In this document: positions 60,401-64,000 of the stretch, piece by piece
How the letters are laid out: every line of letters starts with the position of its first letter
Position numbering within the stretch: position 1 is the stretch's first letter
Origin: Bacteroidota bacterium
GTDB taxonomy: Bacteria; Bacteroidota; Bacteroidia; 2-12-FULL-35-15
NCBI GenBank assembly: GCA_016707685.1
Contig: JADJHE010000017.1
Span: forward strand, 1-64,000
Direction: 5' to 3'
DNA length: 64,000 nt
Notes under the pieces: generated by a model
Seen by the model: only the letters and a program-made list of their open reading frames with translations
Databases searched by the model: none
Told to the model about the DNA's origin: nothing
Position numbers and translations under genes: made by a program

Positions 60401-62213
60401 TGGTGGTACATCTATAGCAGCAGGCACTTCTTATACAACTCCAAGTATAAGTGTAACTACTACTTATTATGTTGCGGCAACAAGTCTTGGTTGTACATCA
60501 TCGCCTCGAACAGCAATAACAGTTACGGTTAATACAACTCCAACAATTACAGGAACAACACCTGCTAGTCGTTGTGATGCTGGAACACTTAGTTTAGGTG
60601 CAGCTGCAAGTACAGGAACCATTAATTGGTACGATGCTTTAAGCGGTGGGAATTTAGTTGGAACAGGAGCATCGTTTACAACACCAAGTATAAGTACAAC
60701 TACTTCTTATTTTGCAGAAGTAAGCAATTTAGGTTGTACTTCTTCGCCTCGAACAGAAATTATTGCAACTGTAAATACAACACCAAGTATTACTGTAACA
60801 ACACCTGCTAGCCGTTGTGATGCTGGAACACTTACGCTTGCAGCCGCTACAAGTGCTGGTACAATCAGTTGGTACGATGCATTAACTGGTGGTAGTTTAG
60901 TAGGAACAGGCACATCATTTACAACTCCGAGTTTAAGTGCTACAACATCTTATTTTGTTGAATCAACGGACAATGCTTGTTCTTCTTCACCTCGAATCGA
61001 AATTATTGCTACAGTAAATACAACTCCAACAATTACTGGAACAACACCAGCTACTCGTTGTGATTCAGGAACACTTGTTTTGGGAGCAACAGGAAGTGCA
61101 GGAACAGTTAATTGGTATGATGCATTAACAGGAGGTGCTTTAGTTGGAACAGGTACATCGTTTACAACTCCAAGTATTAGTGCTACAACTTCTTATTTTG
61201 TGGAGGTGACAAATGCGGGTTGTACTTCTTCTCCGCGTACATTAATTGTTGCAACTGTAAATACAACACCAACAATTATAGGAACAACGCCAGCTAGTCG
61301 TTGTGATGCCGGAAATTTAATTTTAGGTGCATCAGCAAGTGCTGGAAGTATTAATTGGTATGACGCTTTAACAGGAGGTAATTTGGTAGGTTCTGGCGTT
61401 TCGTTTACAACTCCTATTATAAGTGCAACTACAACTTACTTCGTTGAAGCTACTAGTTTAGGTTGTACTTCATCGCCTCGCGTAGCTGTGATTGCAACGG
61501 TTAATACAACTCCAACAATTACAGGAACAACTCCTGCAAGTCGTTGCGATGCAGGAGTACTTACTTTAGGTGCAAATGCAAGTGCCGGAACTATTAGTTG
61601 GTACGATGCATTAACTGCTGGTACATTACTTGGAACAGGAACTTCATTTACAACTCCTAGTTTGAGTACTTCAACAACTTATTTTGTTGAGGTGAGCAAT
61701 GCTGGTTGTTCTTCAAGTCCGCGCTTAGCTGTTTTAGCAGGTGTTACAATAATTGACACTTCTGTTACTACCGGAACTAATAGTTTAACATCTAATCAGG
61801 TTGGAGCTTCTTATCAATGGTTAAATTGTACTACAGGGAATTCTGTTATTGCAGGTGCAACGAGTCAAACATACTCACCAACAGTTAGTGGAACCTATGC
61901 TGTAATGATTGGATTAAATTCTTGTATTGATACCTCTGTATGTTCAGCGATTGTTATAATAGGAGTGGAGGAGTACGAGAATATAAGCTTATCGGTTTAT
62001 CCTAACCCTACTAGTGGAAAAGTTTATGTAACCTCAGCACCAAAAGGCGAGTACAAGGTGATAAATGAATTAGGCCAATCGGTCCATACGTTCACCTTAG
62101 AATCTGATGGTGATATCGAATTTAGTTTAGAGTCCTTTAATAACGGTGTTTATTATTTAATAGGAATACAAAACAATAAAATAATCAGGAGTAAAATTAT
62201 TATTGCAAAATAA
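54498..62213 (+). CDS. 2571-residue T9SS-secreted repeat protein (delta-60-like, Ig-like and HYR repeats)
   Basis: Very large secreted protein with an intact frame over 7.7 kb. Order: signal peptide (MKQTLQHFLVCIGLLIASLTTKAQ); about 14 delta-60-like repeats of 48 residues (residues about 45-700, for example VYVGGAFTNIGGQARNRIAA); one Ig-like domain (about 705-795); eight Ig-like repeats of ~81 residues built on TPTITGTTPASRC...INWYDALTGG...GCTSSPR (about 796-1440); a divergent copy; two HYR domains (about 1525-1685); another divergent copy; eight more Ig-like repeats (about 1770-2415); a short Ig/PKD-like part; and a type A sorting domain (SLSVYPNPTSGKVYV). It is probably a surface or adhesin-like structure; no enzyme domain is visible. 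Confidence 0.9.
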   Translation: MKQTLQHFLVCIGLLIASLTTKAQCDAPITSMFSTNGLVNASVFDPVNNVYYIGGDFTAVNTFYTQGALVNNTSGAPDRNYPVVAGLGTSVLASVSDGAGGFYIGGTFTTVGGLARNRLAHINSAGQVSAWNPNADNSVNAIAVSGSTIYVGGAFANVGGQARNFIAAIDATTGLATTWNPNANNSINVLGISGSTLYTGGTFTTIGGQARNNIAALDVTTGLATAWNPNSDFLISAMAISGSNVYVGGTFTNIGGQARARIAALDMTTGLATAWNPAASAQVNVIMVNGTTVYAGGAFTNIGGQARNRIAGLSITTGLATTWDPNASSTVRALAMNGTNVLCGGDFITIGGQTRNRIAEIDAAGLATSWNPNANSSVFTLTKDGANTYVGGVFATIGGVARNRVAALDATTGVATSWNPDINNSVYALALSGTTVYVGGLFTTVGGTPRNRIAAINSTTGVASSWDPNASASVNAIAVSGSTVYAGGAFATIGGQARTRIAALDATTGLATAWDPSAGNTVKTIALSGSSVYIGGLFTSAGGQARNRIAEIDATTGLATTWNPTASAVVNTLLVNAGTVYVGGAFSTIGGQSRLRIAAISTATGLATTWNPSADALVYGLGVSGSTLYVSGAFTTIGGQARNSVAGLNISDGLATSWNPNVATTVYTLCVGTPSIYIGGDFASVGGNTANRNSAAFSFGGITISSQPSNSSICAGANTSFSITATGVTSYQWEVSTDNGATWNNATGGIYSNSTTATLTLTNATITYNNYQYRCVVSGGSCASGTPSSAATLTINSTPTITGTTPASRCGTGTVALGATSSAGTINWYSALTGGASLGTGISFTTPSISSTTTYYVDATNAGCTSSPRTAVIATVNSTPTITGTTPASRCDTGTLTLGASASAGTINWYDALTGGTLVGTGASFTTPSISITTTYFVEVTNAGCTSSPRTAVVATVNPTPTISGTTPASRCGTGTVTLGAAASAGTINWYSALTGGTSLGTGASFTTPSISSTTTYYVDATNAGCTSSPRTAVIATVNTTPTITGTTPATRCDAGTLVLGATASAGTINWYDALTGGILVATGTTFTTPSLSSTTTYFVEVTNAGCTSSPRTSVVATVNTTPTITGTTPASRCGVGTVTLGAIASAGTINWYDALTGGTLVGTGTSFTTPSIGSTTTYYVEATNAGCTSAPRIAVIATVNNTATITGTTPDSRCDAGTLTLGATASTGTINWYDAPTGGTLVGTGTSFTTPSISSTTTYYVDATNAGCTSARTAVVATVTLTPSVTGITPASRCDAGTVSLGATTSAGTISWYDALTGGLLVGTGTSFTTPSISSTTSYFVEVSNAGCTATPRVEVIATVGVTPTITGTTPASRCGTGTVSLSATASAGTIDWYSALTGGTLVGTGTTFTTPSISSTTTYYVSTTDGGCSSAPRIAVVATVTPIPLRPTNITPAANLTICSGTSTVLTVSGVGTIGWYSAATGGTYLGGGNTYTTPILFANTTFYAQDSTCAASSLRRAILVSTTDIIAPVFTAVSNITQSATVGQCSAVVTFAAPAATDNCTAVTITSNHLSGETFAVGTTMVFDTARDASGNTTIRSFSITVNDNELPSIVCPSDVSTSLAPGTCVVTGLVLSNPSTTDNCAIGSVTNNAPSTYPVGTTIVKWYVTDIHNNIDSCSQNVVVTGTPAAPPAPTNTTPAGSLTICSGNTTTLTVSGVGTISWYTASVGGTYLASGASYTTPVLSTATTYFVQDSNCLASARIAITVNVNTTPAILFTLPSNRCDAGSVSLEASASAGTINWYDALTGGNLVGTGTTFTTPSISATTTYYVDVVDNGCTSSPREAIVATIYNTPTITGTTPATRCGSGSVTLGATTSAGVINWYDALTGGNLVGTGASFTTSISSTTTYYVDATVATCSSSPRVAIVATVNPIPTITSTSPASVCDAGSVTLNATASAGTINWFSALTGGTSIAAGTSYTTPSISVTTTYYVAATSLGCTSSPRTAITVTVNTTPTITGTTPASRCDAGTLSLGAAASTGTINWYDALSGGNLVGTGASFTTPSISTTTSYFAEVSNLGCTSSPRTEIIATVNTTPSITVTTPASRCDAGTLTLAAATSAGTISWYDALTGGSLVGTGTSFTTPSLSATTSYFVESTDNACSSSPRIEIIATVNTTPTITGTTPATRCDSGTLVLGATGSAGTVNWYDALTGGALVGTGTSFTTPSISATTSYFVEVTNAGCTSSPRTLIVATVNTTPTIIGTTPASRCDAGNLILGASASAGSINWYDALTGGNLVGSGVSFTTPIISATTTYFVEATSLGCTSSPRVAVIATVNTTPTITGTTPASRCDAGVLTLGANASAGTISWYDALTAGTLLGTGTSFTTPSLSTSTTYFVEVSNAGCSSSPRLAVLAGVTIIDTSVTTGTNSLTSNQVGASYQWLNCTTGNSVIAGATSQTYSPTVSGTYAVMIGLNSCIDTSVCSAIVIIGVEEYENISLSVYPNPTSGKVYVTSAPKGEYKVINELGQSVHTFTLESDGDIEFSLESFNNGVYYLIGIQNNKIIRSKIIIAK
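54786..56530 (+). repeat. tandem 144-bp repeats (delta-60-like, about 12-14 copies)
   Basis: At the protein level each unit is about 48 residues: xYxGGxFTxxGGQARNRIAALDxTTGLATxWNPNAxxxVxxxxxSGST. Copies align well in protein sequence but differ widely at synonymous positions, so they are old duplications. One copy (around 55575-55620) lacks a residue. Confidence 0.8.
56884..58827 (+). repeat. first block of eight ~243-bp Ig-like repeats
   Basis: Eight units of ~81 codons on the pattern TPTITGTTPASRC (start), SAGTINWYDALTGG (middle) and YxVDATNAGCTSSPRTAVxATVN (end). Each holds two conserved Cys (RC and AGC) that could pair. The sixth copy lacks one residue in its end motif (CTSARTAV). Confidence 0.85.
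58828..59805 (+). repeat. central block: divergent Ig copy, two HYR domains, divergent Ig copy
   Basis: Two related variant copies (NLTICSGTSTVLTVSGVGTIGW and SLTICSGNTTTLTVSGVGTISW) stand on either side of two HYR domains (APVFTAVSNITQSATVGQCS and LPSIVCPSDVSTSLAPGTCV). This block splits the sixteen standard Ig-like repeats into two groups of eight. Confidence 0.75.
59806..61740 (+). repeat. second block of eight ~243-bp Ig-like repeats
   Basis: Same ~81-residue unit as the first block, again eight copies, with more RCDAG starts and INWYDALTGGNLVG cores. One copy (about 60050-60290) lacks the Pro in FTTPSISS. The copies are conserved in protein but drifted in synonymous codons. Confidence 0.85.
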
Positions 62214-62536
62214 CAGCTTTTTTAGAGCTGATTATTTTAAAAAATCAGTCAAATTTTTAGTGATTGATGCAAGAAAAAACAGGTTATAGTATAAAAATAA
62301 TTTATTCGTCAGTAGAAAAGGTGTGTTTGTCGATTTTATTTAACTTTTTAAAAGCGATCTGTTTTACGCAAAGACTACTGACAGTAGGTTGAAATCAGAT
62401 GAAGATTATAAACATGTTAATTATTGCTAAAAACTGATGCAACCCATTTGTTTTTTTGATTGTCTGATTAACTAAATTGCGTACATTATTAAAAATGCTA
62501 TTAGAAACTAAAAATTATATACAATTTAGAATAAAT
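62214..62536. other. intergenic region between two large surface-protein genes
   Basis: 323 bases without an open frame of note. A short inverted stretch right after the stop (cagct ... agctg, 62213-62230) may be a weak hairpin. The DNA is AT-rich and should hold the promoter of the next gene; no exact TAnnTTTG stands out. Confidence 0.4.
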
Positions 62537-64000
62537 ATGAAAACAAAACTACTCTCTTATAGTTTTTATCTGTTGATTCTTGTAATGCTTTTTATGCCAA
62601 ACAAGGCGGAAGCATCCCATGTTCAAGGTGGTAACCTTACGTATCAGTGTTTGTCAGGTAATCAATACCGTATTCGATTGGCCTTGTATCGCGATTGTGC
62701 AGGTATTGCTGCTCCTACAACGGTTTCTGTGAATTACCGTTCCGTATCATGTAATATAAATTTAAATGTTACTTTGAGTAGAATTGCTGGAACAGGTCAG
62801 GAGGTAACGCCTATTTGTCCAGGACAAGCAACCGTTTGTACGGGTGGAACACAGCCTGGTGTTCAGGAGTATATTTATGAAGGGATTGTAACACTTCCTG
62901 CTTGTTCCGATTGGGTAATGTCTTATTCATTGTGTTGTAGAAATACAGCTATTACAAATATTAATACACCAGGTTCAATGAATATTTATATTCAAGCAAC
63001 CTTAAATAATTTGGCATTTCCTTGTAATGATTCTCCAACGTTTACAAATCGTCCAGTACCTTTTATTTGTGTTGGTCAGCCATTTTGTTTTAATAATGGT
63101 TCTGTAGATCCAGACGGTGACTCATTATCGTATACATTAATGACACCAATGCATACGGCAACAACAAACGTAACCTATATTGCTCCTTATAGTGCTAGTA
63201 ATCCATTAGCATCCTCACCAGCACCAACTTTTAACCCTTTAACAGGGGATATGTGTGTTACGCCAACTTCTATCCAAGTAACCGTTTTTGCCGTTTTGGT
63301 TCAAGAGTGGAGAAATGGTGTATTGGTAGGTAGTGTAATGCGTGATATTCAAGTTAGAACAATACCTTGTACCAACAACAATCCTTCTTTAAATGGTATA
63401 AACAATACAGGTGCTTATACCATGAATGCTTGTGCGGGTAATCCAATTTCATTCAATATCCCTTCCTTTGATGCAAATACATCTCAGAATGTGACATTGA
63501 CTTGGAATGCGGGTATTACTGGTGCTACGTTTTCTCCAACAGGTGGAACAGGTGGAACTGCATCTCGTCCAACTGGTTTGTTTACATGGACACCAACATT
63601 AGCGGATGTGGGAGGGGTTCCTCATTGTTTTACGGTGAAGGTTACAGATAATAACTGTCCATTCTTTGGTAGTCAAACCTATTCCTTTTGTATTACTGTT
63701 GGTGGATTTAATATCACACCAACCATTGTTCCTGCTATTTGTAACTCAGCAACAGGTTCTATATCTTTAGCAACTACAGCAGGTGTAACTCCCTTTACGT
63801 ATAGTTGGACTCCAGCTGTAAGTACAGGACCAACAGCAACTAATTTAACTCCAGGAAATTATACATATACGGTTACTGATGCTACGGGTTGTATACGTAC
63901 AGCAACTTTAACTGTTCCTTCCACACCAGGTGGAACACTTGCAATAAGTTCATTTACGAATGTTACGTGTAATGGTGCTAATAATGGATCAGCTACAGTA
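62537..64000 (+). CDS. large SprB-repeat surface protein, N-terminal part, cut by window end
   Basis: A frame that starts at ATG 62537 and runs open for 488 codons to the end of the window, so it is partial. It opens with a signal peptide (MKTKLLSYSFYLLILVMLFMPNKAEA), then SHVQGGNLTYQCLSGNQYRIRLALYRDC, a Cys-rich N-domain found in many Bacteroidetes adhesins, followed by PKD/Ig-like parts (DPDGDSLSYTLMTP, FTWTPTLADVGGVPHCFTVKV) and the start of SprB-type repeats (YTVTDATGCIRTATLTV, FTNVTCNGANNGSATV). Such proteins usually end in a gliding-type T9SS sorting domain, which would lie outside the window. Probable cell-surface adhesin. Confidence 0.88.
   Translation, partial: MKTKLLSYSFYLLILVMLFMPNKAEASHVQGGNLTYQCLSGNQYRIRLALYRDCAGIAAPTTVSVNYRSVSCNINLNVTLSRIAGTGQEVTPICPGQATVCTGGTQPGVQEYIYEGIVTLPACSDWVMSYSLCCRNTAITNINTPGSMNIYIQATLNNLAFPCNDSPTFTNRPVPFICVGQPFCFNNGSVDPDGDSLSYTLMTPMHTATTNVTYIAPYSASNPLASSPAPTFNPLTGDMCVTPTSIQVTVFAVLVQEWRNGVLVGSVMRDIQVRTIPCTNNNPSLNGINNTGAYTMNACAGNPISFNIPSFDANTSQNVTLTWNAGITGATFSPTGGTGGTASRPTGLFTWTPTLADVGGVPHCFTVKVTDNNCPFFGSQTYSFCITVGGFNITPTIVPAICNSATGSISLATTAGVTPFTYSWTPAVSTGPTATNLTPGNYTYTVTDATGCIRTATLTVPSTPGGTLAISSFTNVTCNGANNGSATV

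Noticed and set aside
56810..60913. Recurring minus-strand open frames of 60-90 codons inside the Ig-like repeats, all with similar VPPVNASYQLIVPAL-like sequence
   Set aside because: They are antisense copies of the same repeated plus-strand coding unit, which lacks stops in that frame; no start signals or function are seen.
54786..61740. Regularly spaced repeats that could be mistaken for a CRISPR array
   Set aside because: Units are 144 or 243 bp with no spacers, lie in one open frame and are conserved only at protein level; no cas genes are near.

Overview
The window is AT-rich DNA from a member of the phylum Bacteroidota (Bacteroidetes). The evidence is several proteins with type IX secretion (T9SS) C-terminal sorting domains (both the type A 'YPNPT' kind and a gliding-type CTD), a PorP/SprF-like protein, SprB-type repeats, a TonB-dependent receptor with a carboxypeptidase-like N-domain, CusA pumps carrying a fused outer-membrane factor, and TAnnTTTG -7 promoter elements in place of sigma70 boxes. 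Species cannot be decided from the sequence. No rRNA, tRNA, CRISPR array, transposase or prophage was recognised.

Layout. 0-3.6 kb: end of a GlcD-type oxidase, a T9SS-exported protein and an MFS exporter. 3.7-7.1 kb: a Crp/Fnr regulator followed by a sulfur/thiol cluster (two YgaP-like membrane proteins, two single-domain rhodaneses, thioredoxin, a rhodanese-thioredoxin lipoprotein, OsmC). 7.1-14.7 kb: a heavy-metal (probably copper or silver) efflux module with a His-rich secreted protein, a small membrane protein, a CusA-CusC fusion pump, its adaptor, then a c-type heme protein and a PepSY-like protein. 14.8-18.5 kb: Ndk, an AlkC-like glycosylase, a MORN-type protein, and a papain-like plus M15 peptidase pair. 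18.5-23.2 kb: an ABC ATPase and a permease-M1 peptidase fusion. 23.3-33.1 kb: a V4R hybrid histidine kinase, RecQ, a TonB receptor with accessory genes, and a second T9SS protein. 33.2-45.1 kb: housekeeping genes (uvrB, an M28 peptidase, a DUF721 gene, recF, a TPR gene, ribH, ispH, surE, lpxB, a SpoIID-like gene and a DUF2279 gene). 45.2-48.8 kb: a CotH-kinase surface protein paired with PorP/SprF. 48.8-54.2 kb: serC, ferredoxin, acyl-CoA reductase, lipoproteins and a cytochrome c-copper monooxygenase fusion. 54.5-64 kb: a 2571-residue repeat protein and the start of a second large SprB-repeat adhesin.

A dominant feature is about 26 one-base indels that break 16 otherwise intact genes, including ispH, recF, uvrB and surE. 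Nearly all are at short homopolymers and most are deletions, which points to sequencing or assembly error rather than gene decay. For these genes the coordinates given here span the whole reconstructed gene, and the evidence field says where the frame breaks.

The most unusual items are the 2571-residue secreted protein with a mirror-like domain order (8 Ig-like + 1 variant, 2 HYR, 1 variant + 8 Ig-like), the CusA pump whose fused outer-membrane factor is preceded by an internal signal-peptide-like segment, the rhodanese/thioredoxin cluster, and the heme-plus-copper monooxygenase fusion.
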